A stretch of 64,000 bases of DNA from Agelas oroides (taxonomy: Eukaryota > Porifera > Demospongiae > Agelasida > Agelasidae), in contig OX422199.1 in assembly GCA_949130485.1 (NCBI GenBank), forward strand, positions 3,395,402-3,459,401, in the 5' to 3' direction. The notes beneath the pieces are model-generated. The model saw only the letters and a list, made by a program, of their open reading frames with translations. It did no database searches and was not told the origin of the DNA. A program made the translations under genes and the position numbers. Shown one piece after another: positions 32,500 through 43,470 of this stretch; within the stretch, counting starts at the first letter, position 1, and every line of letters starts with the position of its first letter.

Positions 32500-32697
32500 C
32501 TGTGGAATAGTTTGATATGAGACAACTGCAACTTGTGCAACTGTCAGAATGTCAGTCAACAACAAGTGTAGAGATTTTTATAGCCATTTGAAGCTACGTC
32601 ATATAAAATTTTGAGCTGTTAATTAATATTCATAAGTTGTATTGTGGCACATGAACAGTGGTTGGTGTTCTGTCAATGTGTCAACTGGTGACATCAT
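32500..32697 (-). promoter_or_regulatory. Promoter of collagen copy 7
   Basis: TATAAAAA at 32575-32582, ACGTCA at 32596-32601, and distal block TGTCAACTGGTGACATCAT ending near 32697. Confidence 0.65.
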
Positions 32698-32710
32698 AAC
32701 ACAATCATAA

Positions 32711-32884
32711 GCCCTGTTTACACTAGCACTTATACTGGTTTCAAATCGGTTTACATTAAACTAGTTTTATCAAACCACATCCATTATGTGGATTACAGAA
32801 AGACGTTTCCAAAACGCATACACCTGCCCTAAACCGCTTTGAAACCGATTTGAAACCAGTTTAAAATCCTAGTGTAAATGGGGC
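32711..32884. mobile_element. Tourist/Harbinger-like MITE, copy M4
   Basis: 174 bp with inverted ends. TAA on the left, TAT on the right. One GATTTGAAACC unit is changed to GCTTTGAAACC. Confidence 0.7.
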
Positions 32885-33445
32885 TATAGTGATAGTGGAT
32901 CCATTGTGAACATTCTTGTAGTAAGAATTGATGTGGTGTGATGACCCCAGTGCTGTTACTGTGTTATGTTGACCTGAACCAACAGTTCAGTCATTACTGG
33001 TACATGCATAGCTGCATTACCACTCTAAGCAGCAGATGTTTGCTGTTGGTCTGTGAAAGTGTTTTACATCTCACAATACTTTTCATAAGGCCATTCAGCT
33101 TGTTGTTCATTGACAACACATCATGCTGCAGTGTAGTTTCACATGGCGTAAAGACTGAAGGGTCAGCATTCCTCAGGGACGTGGGTATGAGACTAATGGA
33201 GAAGCTAGAGGGGGAGATAAGTCAAGTCTGTAGTCTCAATCTTGTGTGATACTCCTTTTTTCTCTTGCCTGCAGTACCTTGAAGTAGTTGTTCATATACT
33301 AGTATGAACATAGCTTGTTTGGTTTATTAACTTCGTGATATGTAGTGAAAAACCAAATAGCCATACCAGTGTGAACACATATTGCGTATGTGAATTAAAG
33401 ATGTCGAATAAGTGTGTTTGTCAGAGTGTCAATATATGGTTACTC
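32885..33445. other. Upstream (U) module
   Basis: Third well-kept U module. It carries the relict exon-2 start and the pyrimidine tract ending CCTGCAG near 33272. No gene. Confidence 0.5.
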
Positions 33446-35490
33446 CAATTTTAGAACTGGTGAGTCTACACAACATAAGGCATGCATCACCTTGTCATAC
33501 AAAAGAACTGCAAGCCTCGTTAACTGTCTGTGCATGGCCTATGGTATGTATGTTTCCCAGCCCTTAACTTTAATTGTTGCAACGATCCAGCTCCAGATGT
33601 TGAAAATAATTATAATCCTAACTTCATGTCAGCCGCTGTGAACCAATACAAAGCACATGCATGGAGTACAAGAAATGAATTTGCTTACTAGGACTGGACA
33701 GTTTACTTAGACCAAAGTTAAGCACAATACAAAGCAAAAGGCATTGTTCTTTATCTTGTCATGTGAACTGGAAGACTCCTAATCTTCTGTGGCCTATGTA
33801 TCATTCCCAGCCATTGTAGTAACTTCAATTGTTGCAGTACTCCAAGCTCTAGATAGCAAAGACAGTGGCTTTTGTTCAAGTGTACAATACTTTGTATCCT
33901 TGTGAGCCAGATATTGATGTGACCTGATAACCCCATAATGTGGCACAGTACTGTTGCTGTGAAAGTTCACACAAAGTTCTGCAACATAAACTTGTTCACT
34001 GCCTGTCTGGTGCCATGAAGTAGCTGTTTATACATGATACTGTGATTGACATGGTGTGCTCCATGATCTCATGTGCAGGGAGGTTTATGTATGAACAATC
34101 AACGAACCACATCTCCCTTATAAAACAGGCTTAGATGTTATGACATATAGTGAAACACAAAGCAATGTAGCCGAGCCATGACATATATGGGCAAAGATGA
34201 ATACACTACAAGTGCAGGGAGGTTTATGTATGTGTATACTAAGCTAAAAGGGATTGTTCCTATGTCAACTATATGTGGCCAAATATATACCGTCTTGTAC
34301 CATTTTTGGGTACTTATGTATGGGATTTTTTGTTTGATCGCATCTAACTTCTGTGTTCTACCGTATAGTCTATCATAGTGCATATTGTATAAAATTAGAG
34401 CTTTCGTACTATCAAACAATGTACAAACCAAGCCAATCAATCAAAAGACAACTGAACTACACTGTCACATACTGTAGTCCAGATGTGACGTAGCTCTACA
34501 GTATCATGGTGTGAAAGTCACACACAAGTTGCCTAAAGGAACAGCTTAGAGTACTGCATCATGGCTTTCCTTCATTACACAGTTAGTTGTCAGTTGTTAC
34601 ATGGAGGTTCTGCCACATTGTAGAGAGGTTTACATTTGATATAAGAAAACAAATCTTAACTGCTAAGTTTTATCCCAGTGCTACACTACCAACTTTGGAG
34701 AAAGTTTACCTGGTGAACTTGATATTCCCACTAGATCATATGTATGATCATATTTATGTTGTTTACACTATGCATAAATCCATCATCTCAGTAGTACATA
34801 CGATGACTACTATGTACCTGTGTATGGCCACTGCTGTCAATAGCCTGTTATCAAACCTTTGCTTTGTGTTCATCACTAATTGTGGCAGTATTCCAAGCTC
34901 CAGATGGCAAAGGCATTAATTATATCCCTTTGTGACAGCCAACTAGGGACAAGCACAAAGCGGTGCAGCCAGCTGTGAATGAATAAAAGTGTATCCATGG
35001 AATACAACAAATCAATTTGCTACTCCGTAGGACTGGAAGTTTACTTAGACCAAGGTTAAGCACAATACAAAGCAAAAGGCATTGTTCCTTTATCTTGTCA
35101 TGTGAACTGGAAGACTCGTGAACTATCTGTGACCTATGTACCATTCCCAGCCATTGTAGCAACTTCAATTGTTGCAGTACTCCAAGCTCCAGATGGCAAA
35201 GACAGTAGATAAAACATTCTTTTTATTCAAGTGTACAATACTTGTATCCCTCATGAGTCAGCTATGCTAATACAAAGCACATGAATACACTACAAGTGAA
35301 AGGAGTTACAAATCAGTTGTATATACATGAGTCAGCTATGGGCAAACATGAATTGCAACTGCAGGGTAGTTTATGTACGTATATACAAAGCAGAAGGCAT
35401 TGTTCCTATGTCAACTATCTGTGGTCAATTCAAATATACACTGTATTGTATGATTTTAGGTATGGCCATATATGGCATTTTTGATCGCAT
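33445..35490. repeat. Mixed monomer and P-module block
   Basis: A (33478) and B (33736) monomers, the 26960-type linker (33910-34190), C (34246), P module (34440-34880), then B (35067) and C (35393) again. 'CTCCAAGCTCCAGATGGCAA' occurs at 34894 and 35184. No gene. Confidence 0.55.
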
Positions 35491-36110
35491 GTAAGAACCA
35501 AGCCAAAAGACAAGTGAACTAAGCTGTCACATACTCAGATGGTACTCGACAAGAAAACTAGCAATGTCTGCTACTCTCTTCATTTCTCAAGCTAGGTAAC
35601 ACAAGCAAGGCCCGACAAACAGTTGCTTGTGTAATATTGGCTAGGAGATGGAAGTGGTGCAGGAAGTCACAAATACCTGTTCTGAAGTAAAAACCTATAG
35701 TCAACTGTTGGGCCTTGCTCAGCTTACCTACCTAGTTTGTAGTACAAAGGCTCTGTTTTCTTGCTATAATAGACTGTACAGTAGAACATGGAAGTTAGAT
35801 ACAAAATCCCATATACAACCAGTACCTCAAAAGGTGTAAGACTGTAGTCCAGATGTGACGTAGCTCTACAGTATCATGGTGTGAAAGTCACACACACATT
35901 GTAGCCTAAAGGAAAAGCTTAGAGTAAAAGTGTTGTCTCTGTCGTATTATCATCCTCAGTACAGACACTGTGTGTGTTCATAGATACCTGACTCCACTTC
36001 ACTGCCTATGAGAATTGCCTGTAACATGATAGTGAGAACAACCTTGCAGGTGTGCAGCCTGGGAGAATCTATATTTGAGTACATGAATACATTTCAACAC
36101 ACAACTTTTA
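35490..36110. repeat. P-module remnants
   Basis: Gene-free. 35560-35760 matches 48350-48510 and 60290-60500. 35830-36110 is a shortened P module missing its middle part. Confidence 0.45.
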
Positions 36111-36300
36111 TCTTCAGGCAGTCTTTCTGCTTAAGCTGTAATGACCAAAATACCACCTTTGCCATTTGCATTCTTGTTCTTCCAGTACCAGAATCTATAT
36201 TTGAGCATGTGAATACATTTCAACACACACCTCTTATCGTTAAGCTGCAAGGACCAAACATTTGTAATCACCACCTTTTGCTAGTTGCATTCTTGTTATT
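36108..36300 (-). pseudogene. Two relict signal-peptide exons in tandem
   Basis: Two first-exon remnants with their 3' flank 'catttcaacacac', at about 36114-36175 and 36235-36290. Each keeps parts of the MQLAK-side and donor-side sequence but neither is open. A small local duplication of about 120 bp explains them. Confidence 0.55.
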
Positions 36301-36768
36301 TCTGCACCAGTACTGTGGAATAGTTTGATATGAGACAACTGCAACTTGAGCAACTGTCAGTCCAGCAGTTCATATAACCAGTTAAAAATATGCTACATCA
36401 AAAATGTTCATAGTTGCATTGTTGGGTGCATTGGGCAGTATGTGTATTGTGTCAATGTGTCAACTTGTGACATCATATGTAGTAAATCTGTACCAGTCAT
36501 ATTGTGGTACACATAGTTGATTCATGTCTGTAGGGCAGCTGTGTTAAACCCCCTGGGCGGCAGATGTTCGTTCAATTTTTGGTCACTGAAGGTGGCACTT
36601 CTGAGAAGGCTGTTCAGCTTACTTATAACCAACACATCATGCTGCTCTGTAGCCTTGCACAACATGATGACTGCACATGTTCATACACAGATAATCCCAC
36701 CCTATCCTGTTGCAGTGTGGAATTATGTCTATACATTTCTATGACCTTGAAGTTTTGTGTTCATCAGT
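36300..36768. repeat. Q module
   Basis: TATA-like and distal block (TGTCAACTTGTGACATCAT near 36457), 'gcagatgttcgttcaatttt' and 'gataatcccaccctatcctg'. No gene. Confidence 0.5.
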
Positions 36769-37290
36769 AATGCATGCGAGTCTGTGAGTGTTGTCATGTC
36801 GAATTTGGAGTGCGAGACCACTGACAGCACAGAAATGACTGTCTTAGTCAATTCTGGCAGCTCTTCTACAGAGGAAAATTGTGCAAATACCTTGTCTTCC
36901 ACTACTGTATCGCTACTGGACTGAGTCCGAGCTACCTGTCCATCGGGCATAATGGGGACAACAACCGATGTTACTTTTGACTGTCGAGACCAGTATCGTG
37001 AGAACCAACCCCCTCCCCCCCCCCCCCAAACCCATCATGCTGGTGTCCATGGATACAACCTTTCCTGTTACCTAGGCAACAATTGGTGATAAAGTACACA
37101 GTAATTGACTCTTATCAGCTGTCTAATCTGGTTTGTGGATCTTGTCAGACTCCATTCAGTCTACATCGGACCTCGAAATTTATTCTGTAAGCACTGTCAT
37201 CAAATCTGGTATGAATAAGTAATGAGCTCAACACCCGGAAACACTGCATCTCCCAGTTAGCAAGCTTAATCAAGACGATACTTATGCGAC
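36769..37290. other. Insertion absent from the 61.4-kb paralogous copy
   Basis: The duplicated unit at 61440 runs straight from 'ttttgtgtttatc' to 'tgactcagttattatcaaca'. Here about 520 bp of other DNA lies between. It has a minus-strand frame of about 70 codons (PDGQVARTQSSSDTVVED..., 36770-36950) extending upstream as WFSRYWSRQSKV, poly-C at 37010-37027 and a perfect RFX-type X-box. I do not recognise the protein. Confidence 0.5.
37067..37080. promoter_or_regulatory. X-box-like palindrome
   Basis: GTTACCTAGGCAAC is a perfect 14-bp inverted repeat fitting the RFX X-box consensus. It lies in the 520-bp insertion, upstream of the minus-strand frame at 36770-36950. Function is inferred from the motif only. 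Confidence 0.4.
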
Positions 37291-37502
37291 GTGATGACTC
37301 AGTTATTATCAACATGGCAAAGATAGGCACGGTGGATTCATACTTGTACATACGTATATTGTCAAACACTTCATTAGGTGTACAAACTGGGAAGATATAT
37401 TCTAGTTCTCATCCCAGCTATGAGTGAATAAGCAATCGACGCTATTCTATTGATCTCTATCCTTCATAGTACCAATAAAAGTCTGCTTGTTTTCTTTCCA
37501 TT

Positions 37503-37739
37503 TGCAACAGCATTGTGAAGGCACTAGAGGAACACTTGAAATTTCAATGTCCTGTCCCTGATTTTCCCATTCTGTCTAACATAGTGCACAAACTTGGTTG
37601 CATCCAACTGCACTATCCGATCAACTTCAGGCTTGGAGGACTTGAGTGTCTCTCTTATATTGCTAACCAGTCATTTCTAGATGTGGCAGCAAAAGCATTA
37701 GGCTCAACAGTAGCAGGATTCAGACCCTTTTCAGGATGA
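37503..37739 (+). other. Conserved open frame of unknown nature
   Basis: After an acceptor-like TTTGCAACAG (ending near 37510) a frame reads IVKALEEHLKFQCPVPDFPI and continues open for about 75 codons to a stop at 37739. The copy at 61733-61905 keeps the frame for about 55 codons before a stop. The changes are a mix of silent and conservative. I recognise no domain. It could be a captured exon or chance. Confidence 0.3.
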
Positions 37740-39522
37740 GAAACATAGGTATGTGAATCCTCAGCAACATGCTTAGCTTCAGGAGTTAGCTACTACATGA
37801 GCTTGTCTGCTATTCAAACAGGAAAATTCTTTGAAAGATGTTCAACTTCAGAAGTTACTGTCTGTATAGACTGCTTGGTAAATATTTTCAACGTTTTGAG
37901 TTGCTATGAATGGAGCCTAGAAGGGGACCAACTTCCTCTGCTGGTTGTTCAAGTTAGAGCCCACCTCTTCATCATAATGCCTTGTATTGCTAACTGACCT
38001 CCACACTAATTGCACTAGCATACTTCCGGGCACTCTCCATGAGAGCTGGACTCCTCAAAGCAAGCCTTAGGCGGGGAGTGGTTCCATCCTTTCTGTAGTA
38101 AGCCACGAGTTGGGATTTTAAAGGGATCGAAACCCGTGGTCATGTTATGATCGGAAAGGGTACTCCCCTGAACATAACAGCATGTACTACAGCATGAATA
38201 AGTGGGCATACTTTCAACAGAAAAGAACCTTTTGCAATAACTTGTGATTGGAAAAGGATTAGGCTTATTTTCGAGAGATGACAACATGAATCATTTCTAG
38301 TACTGTGTAGGGAAGCCAATACTGTTGTCAGGAATCAATTTTCTTACTGCTGTTCATCATTAAAGGTCCTAATGGAAAGAAAAAGGATGAGGGATGAAAA
38401 GCCATAAGAGTTAATGTATATTTTAATGTTTCTCGCCCAGCCTGAGAGAACTTAGATATTAATAGTTGGAAGCAGTTACCATTAAAGTATCCACGGTGCA
38501 AGTGCTAAGGTTGATAGCTAATCCACAGCAACCACACGGGGCCAAACATATATATTTGCCATTAATGGGTGGCACCTAAGGTCACACAGGATTTTACAGT
38601 AGCAGAACTAACTATCTTAACATGAATGTAATTGTATTCCATGAATTTGAGAATACATGATTTTTTTAAACCACTGCAGGCCTGAGTTATGACCAAAAGT
38701 GTTGACACTTCAGTGACCACACATGCATTATCCCAACTTGCAGCTCTGGAGCCTTGTATAAAGCCTAAGGTAGGCCGGTACACTGTCACCAAACTATATC
38801 TACTAACTACAAGTTTCTGATAGTGAAGTAGGTCTGTTAGCTGGAAATATCAACTGATTGACTGACTGTTTAAACTGAGTGAACACAGACACACACTGAC
38901 ACTTCAGTCTCATTCACAAACAAGTCTGGGAATGAGACCACTTCACTGCGGTACTGGTCACGTGACCGTCCATGTAGCTGTAGTTGCTGTGAGGTCTTAT
39001 GATAACTATTGAACTGGAATATGGATTGATGCGTATGCATGTGTGTATGTGGGACCTTGTGTGTTGTACTATCTACAACATATGTAGATATAGTGCTACC
39101 TATGGGGCTGTCAGCAGAAAGTACCAATCGTTAATATAGTTACGTGCAAATATATAAGTAAATATATATGCAGAGAGGCTAATGCCATTAGTTAGCACAA
39201 TCTTTGTTGTCTGCATGATGGTGCCTTCATTTGAAGATAAAAGCATGATAAAAAACAGTTCAAAGCACTCAACATTGACATCTACATTATTGCCACTCAA
39301 CATCCACATGTATTAATTATAATTTGCACTGCGTACTGGGGTAAATATCCTCTATTTGGTACAAACAGCATGGTAAAATTCTATGTTGGCATGCAAACAT
39401 ATCAGTTACTAATTTTGATGAACAAAAATTCAGGTTGACTCTCAACATTGGTATGCATGCTCACATTATTTTGTCCAAGTTACACTCAACATTAATGCTT
39501 TCAATTTACAAATTAATGCCCT
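37740..39522. other. Duplicated gene-free DNA and 3' flank of copy 8
   Basis: Everything here recurs at 61960-63767. Part (38207-38300) also recurs at 6869-6970. 'GGTTTCGATCCC' on the minus strand near 38125 resembles a tRNA B box, but no A box is convincing. The minus-strand frame at 38562-38792 is kept in both copies but resembles nothing I know. Confidence 0.45.
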
Positions 39523-40551
39523 CTACTTGGTACAGACAGCACAAGTGAGTTCTTTCTGTGGATCATAAGGTGGACACAGCATTCCATTGCAGCTGGCTTC
39601 AACATGGTAAAACGAAGCACCGTTAGTACTAGAAGCACCACCTGGTACTGAGTCTGGGTTTTTGTCAATACATTCATACATGGTGCGATGATGGTTAGTA
39701 TTATGTTCAGACATGAGGTAGCCGGAGTACTCCAGAGTCCATGTTGACGGACACTGAGTTTTAGCTGGGATCATTGTGACTGTCACCCTTGTTGAAGCAT
39801 AGCACACTGCACAGGGGACATTGTGCTGGTTAACAGCTGAGAGTGGTCCTCCCCCTGTCTCATGTGTCTCATACTCTGCTCCATACACGTAGCTGTACCC
39901 TTGAACTCCAGATTTGTAGCTGAGATAGTCTGGATAATCAGGCATGCAGAGGTAGTTGGCTGCTCCTCCCTTGTGTGCATACCACGTTCCACCAGCCCTC
40001 CCTGCATACACCAGTGTGGTACCTGAGACATTTGGACATCTACTTTTCCCCCACCTTGTGTAGACTACTCCACCATTCCTTGGTCCAGGGGGACCTGCTA
40101 CTCCTTGGTGTCCCCTCTGCCCTTGCAGTCCACGGGGACCAGGCACCCCATCTCGTCCATCTCTTCCATCTCGTCCTCGCAGGACCTCAATGTAGGGGAG
40201 GGAGCTTGTGTTTACACTGTTCCCTCCACTCTGAGTGTCAGCACTCCTCTGGGGCCTGTGCAGAGCTTTAGCCATAAAATTCAGTATAGTTGAAAGATTA
40301 AAATGCAAGCAATGTATCAAATATTTTCTGCTAGTGAAAATAGAATACTTGCCCTTACAATTAGTTAATTGTACTGCAAACAACTTTAGTATAGCAGACA
40401 ACAGTTTGTCTGCTTTAGTATAGCAGACAACAGTTTGAGGAAATTGACATCAAAACCACATTTTCAACACACACACTTTACCTTCAGGCAGCCCTTCTGC
40501 ACATACTGCAAGGACCAAAGCACTTGCAATCACCACCTTTGCCAGTTGCAT
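39523..40551 (-). CDS. Short-chain collagen C4-like protein, copy 8
   Basis: 270 residues if spliced to the downstream acceptor. Exon 1 (40482-40551) encodes MQLAKVVIASALVLAVCAEG. The usual acceptor TATAG is changed to TATGG (40272-40273), but an AG six bases further (AAAG, exon 2 from 40265) keeps the frame, giving LPEALHRPQRS instead of LPEAKALHRPQRS. Exon 2 has 11 triplets (GQR-GHQ, so neither RGD nor KGD), an NVS sequon and ten cysteines. A 9-bp tandem duplication gives ETHETGGG in the segment after VYGAEY. The variable loop is EHNTNHHRT. The 5'-UTR is shortened next to the ATG. GGAS replaces GSAS near the end. Confidence 0.85.
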
Positions 40552-40569
40552 TCCAACACTAGTGCTGTG

Positions 40570-40748
40570 GAATAGTTTGATATCATATGAGACAACTGCA
40601 ACTTGTACAACTGTCAGAATGTCAGTGAGCAACAAGTGCAGTGATTTTATAGCCAATGGAAAAATAATTCTGTCATGTAAAATTTTTGAGCTCTTAAATA
40701 TTATTCAGGCATAGTGGTTGGTGTTGTGTCAACTCATGACATCATAGT
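40570..40748 (-). promoter_or_regulatory. Promoter of collagen copy 8
   Basis: TATAAAA at 40645-40651. The CRE-like ACGTCA is degraded (TGTCATG near 40671). The distal block is shortened to TGTCAACTCATGACATCAT, ending near 40745. Confidence 0.55.
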
Positions 40749-41110
40749 ATTATAGTAATGGTACACATACCTATAGTATCCCATGAATAACTAGTAATAA
40801 GTAGTGCCATGAAGAAGTTGTATGTAGTGTTGCTGTGTTACATTGACCTGGAGTTTGAAAAGGTGTCACAAGTCAATCTATCTAATACACATGATGGTTT
40901 AGTCATGACTGGTGCTCCAGAGCTCAAATCTTTTCTCACTGCTGCAGCAGTGAGAAAAGATTGAGCTGTATACACCTTATCGAACTTGTAAGAAGGTTGT
41001 TCAGCTTGCTGTTCATCATGCTGCTCTCTAGTCTCACTCAACGCAAGGACTGTCAGCATCAGCACTCCTCATGGTCCTGCACAGAGCTTCAGCAACAGAA
41101 TGTTTTGTTT
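40749..41110. other. Upstream region of copy 8, no gene
   Basis: Contains an inverted repeat, AATCTTTTCTCACTGCTGCAG facing its complement, at about 40926-40963. 'gtcagcatcagcactcctca' near 41053 is another relict exon-2 start. No MITE at this copy. Confidence 0.5.
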
Positions 41111-41112
41111 AA

Positions 41113-41775
41113 GAGTACAGCAGTGACATTAGTATCAGTAAGCTTTCTTTCAAAAGTGATCACATAGCTACATACACAACCAGGACTGAAATTTTAGAGA
41201 AGCCAGCTTCATCAGACAGAGCTCAATACTTACTTGAAGTTGGAATTTATGAACCTGATATGGTAGTTTTTGTGGATGAGTCTGGCACAGATCGCAGAGA
41301 TGCCATGCGTCGTTTTGGTTACAGCCTGAGAGGCAGACCTTGCATTGCCAAATTTCTCTTGGTAATAGGAAAATGTGTGTCAGCGGTTGCTGCTTTGGCT
41401 GTTGACAGTGTACTTGATTTTTACTTCACACGTGGTACTACAAATGGATTGAACGATCATTGCTTCCACATTTGATGCCCTTTGATGGAACCAACCCAAG
41501 GAGCGTGGTAATTCTCGACAATGCTTCCATTCATCACTGTGATGGTGTTGTGGAGCTAATTGAGAGTACTGCATTAGTAATATTTCTACCACCCTACAGC
41601 CCAGACTTAAATCCCATAGAGGAGACGTTTGCATCAATCAAATCCTACTTAAGGACACATGAGAATTCCATCCAATCGGACATTGACCTTCAGGAAGTTA
41701 TGATGCACGTGTCACTGCAGAGAGCTGTCAGGCTTGGTTTAAGGATTGTGGATACTGATGAAATACAGTAGATGA
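41113..41775 (+). mobile_element. Decayed IS630/Tc1-type DDE transposase
   Basis: Plus-strand remnant of a DNA transposon. Readable parts, in order: YLLEVGIYEPDMVVFVDESG followed by DRRDAMRRFGYSLRGRP (first catalytic Asp), LLPHLMPFDGTNPRSVVILD then NASIHH (second Asp), and LPPYSPDLNPIEE (final Glu), the classic DDE_3 signature. The N-terminal helix-turn-helix half is missing. A frame change with a short deletion lies near 41430-41445. A second frame change lies near 41700, before TAESCQAWFKDCGY and its stop at 41757-41766. No terminal inverted repeats were found. It is inactive and was probably inserted between the copy-8 promoter and the later-arriving duplicated unit. Confidence 0.8.
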
Positions 41776-41779
41776 GTGT

Positions 41780-41960
41780 GTCACTGTGAATTGCAATGTT
41801 GTTTGAATAATCACAGTTGCTCTAGCATTCAATTGCAAAGTATCAAGAAACCTATCTACTCAGGTACATTCTGCATGATAGCTACGTAACTTGCTGGGTT
41901 ACACATGGTCAATTATTATCTAGTCTAGAATGATGTGCTTGCATGTCATGCCCCCCATAA
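41780..41960. other. Spacer, nothing recognised
   Basis: Short AT-rich interval between two transposon-derived coding remnants. Confidence 0.3.
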
Positions 41961-41964
41961 ACAG

Positions 41965-42707
41965 CTACTTCAGCCTCTTAAGGTTGTCAATGATGTTGTC
42001 CTTCTCATTTTGGAATTCATCCAGAGTGAGAATCCCATCAGCTCTCAAATTTTGGATCATCTTCAGTTGTTGGAGGTATTGTTGACGCAAGTTGACTTTC
42101 TTCCCTGGGGAAATGCCGTCTTGGGGAAAGGGAGAAGACCGTGGTGGACTTGGCAATGGGTTTTTCAGTGCTTGCACAACTGCAACTGCATGCAGCACCA
42201 GCAATAATATCAGCAACAGTGTCTTTATCCTTTTTTGCTGTCTTGCCACTTATTTTTATTGGTGGGGGATCATCCATTTTATCCCACTGTGAGTTCTTTA
42301 TCATTCTATATAGCCCACACCTTGTATGCAGGGTAAGTATACTTATCTCCATGAAGCTTCATTAGTTCCATGGTCAGCTTGTCAACTTCATCTTCATGAT
42401 GCAGTCTCCTGCTAGATGTTTCATCATTATCCTTACTTTTCTTTCCTGTAGGTTTCTCCATTGCACTGGGTGACAAGTCGCAGCCATCACACCACAATAG
42501 TATTTCATCGCCAGAACAGAAGTGGGAGTACATAGCAGACAAATCTACTTCGCTATCAATCCATTTCTTTTTCTGTGCTCGACCAGACTGTAGGAAGTAA
42601 CCTACTTGCATATTTTCTAAGTTACGGGGAACATGGTTTGCAAAAGATTCCTGAAGTTTATTTTTCAGTTCCAATGGTGTTTGAAACCGTTGTGTACTGT
42701 TATGCAT
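41965..42707 (-). pseudogene. Transposon-associated protein, decayed
   Basis: A minus-strand coding remnant in three frames. First part (42707 down to 42306): MHNSTQRFQTPLELKNKLQE, then VGYFLQSGRAQKKKWIDSE, SAMYSHFCSGDEILLWCDG, and HGDKYTYPAYKVWA. Middle: MIKNSQWDKMDDPPPIKISG. Last: ISPGKKVNLRQQYLQQLKM, ending LTLDEFQNEKDNIIDNLKRL. I recall this order (VGYFE..GR, GDEILLWCDG, HG..YT..Q...WA, PP.IP, ISPGK, coiled C-terminus) from multi-copy proteins of sponges and cnidarians that look transposon-borne. The enzymatic role is unknown. At least two frame changes (near 42315 and 42130) make it non-functional. Confidence 0.55.
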
Positions 42708-42709
42708 AT

Positions 42710-43030
42710 CTAGAACAAGAAAGTCCTGTCCTTACACAGTAAGAATACCCAGCAGCAATGGGCATAGGATGCTCTGTGCTTACATCAGTATCCTGTCAAA
42801 GTGGTCAACACATGCATAAGTTAATAGGAACTGACAGTCATAAAATCATGAATGCTCATCTACGAACCTACGCCAACTTCCACAACCTTAGTATCGGGGG
42901 CCAGAATAATTTTTAAAGTCTGGCCCGCGAGGCTGCTACGATCAAGAACAAAGAACGGCCCCTCGGCGAAGTAAAGTGGGCGTGGCACCGGAAGTCACGT
43001 GGAACGTGGGCGGGGCCTTGCGATCACTTC
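42710..43030. other. Spacer with GC-richer end
   Basis: Nothing coding to 42900. From about 42940 base composition turns GC-rich for this window (GTGGGCGTGGC, ACGTGGGCGGGGCC), which may be promoter-like or a repeat end. Confidence 0.35.
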
Positions 43031-43034
43031 GACA

Positions 43035-43159
43035 AGTGGGTGGTGATGAGATTGGCCAACTGCCAACAGAGCAGCATGATGTGTCTGGGACACTGCATGT
43101 GACTGACACAAGGACACTCTCATTTGAGGGCTTCAACTATGATGGTTTAGGACCAGGTA
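43035..43159 (+). other. Orphan exon resembling a DM13 domain
   Basis: Open plus-strand frame reading LRQVGGDEIGQLPTEQHDVS then GTLHVTDTRTLSFEGFNYDG and LGPG, stopping just past a CAG|GTAATT-type donor. The H-x-VSGT-x-x-V-D-x-x-TL-x-x-x-F-x-YDG-GP pattern matches the N-terminal half of DM13 domains (Skeletor-type, extracellular or nuclear-matrix proteins). The AYFW half, expected in a following exon, is not found before the Merlin remnant. It is either a stranded exon of a host gene, captured by a mobile element, or part of a gene broken by the insertions here. Confidence 0.5.
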
Positions 43160-43164
43160 ATTAG

Positions 43165-43470
43165 TGTTAATACTTGCATGACGCCCAGGGTGTGAAATAT
43201 GAAACTGAATTAATTGAACCTTCTAATGCCACATTGGATGATAAACCAGGAATGGGGCTCAGTTCCCTCCATGCCCACAAGCTGCTCGCCTTGCAATCAA
43301 CGGCGAACGCACGAAGCCCGGAACCGAGCTAGGTGGGGCTGGCCATGTTAACGCATGACATGGGTGGGGCTAGACTTAGTAGTAACCCATAACATGGGTG
43401 CAGCTGATATTCAAAATAAGCGCGGGATTCTCGCGGGATTAGCGAGGGATCAGCGAGGGACCAGGCAAAT
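43165..43470. other. GC-rich non-coding, possible transposon end
   Basis: Contains two similar tracts, 'acatgggtggggctagactt' and 'acatgggtgcagctgatatt', and CGCGGGATTCTCGCGGGATT repeats near 43420. It may be the 5' end of the Merlin element, but no inverted terminal repeat can be paired because the right end is missing. Confidence 0.35.

Larger units (their letters stand above)
30450..33330. repeat. Segmental duplication, copy 1 (partner 44460-47341)
   Basis: About 2.88 kb, including collagen copy 7, its promoter and MITE M4. The offset is 14010 bp (14011 after about 32670). I found about ten scattered differences outside one dense 19-bp cluster at 31630-31648. After about 33330 the copies diverge sharply. 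Confidence 0.9.
37290..40160. repeat. Segmental duplication, copy 1 (partner 61455-64000)
   Basis: Aligned to the right end of the window with an offset of about 24,240 bp, a few percent divergence and small indels. It includes the 3' flank and part of exon 2 of collagen copy 8. Its true extent is cut by the window edge. Confidence 0.85.

Noticed and set aside
38100-38180. tRNA gene suggested by GGTTTCGATCCC
   Set aside because: No A box at a suitable distance and no cloverleaf can be drawn. The duplicate at 62320-62345 varies freely.
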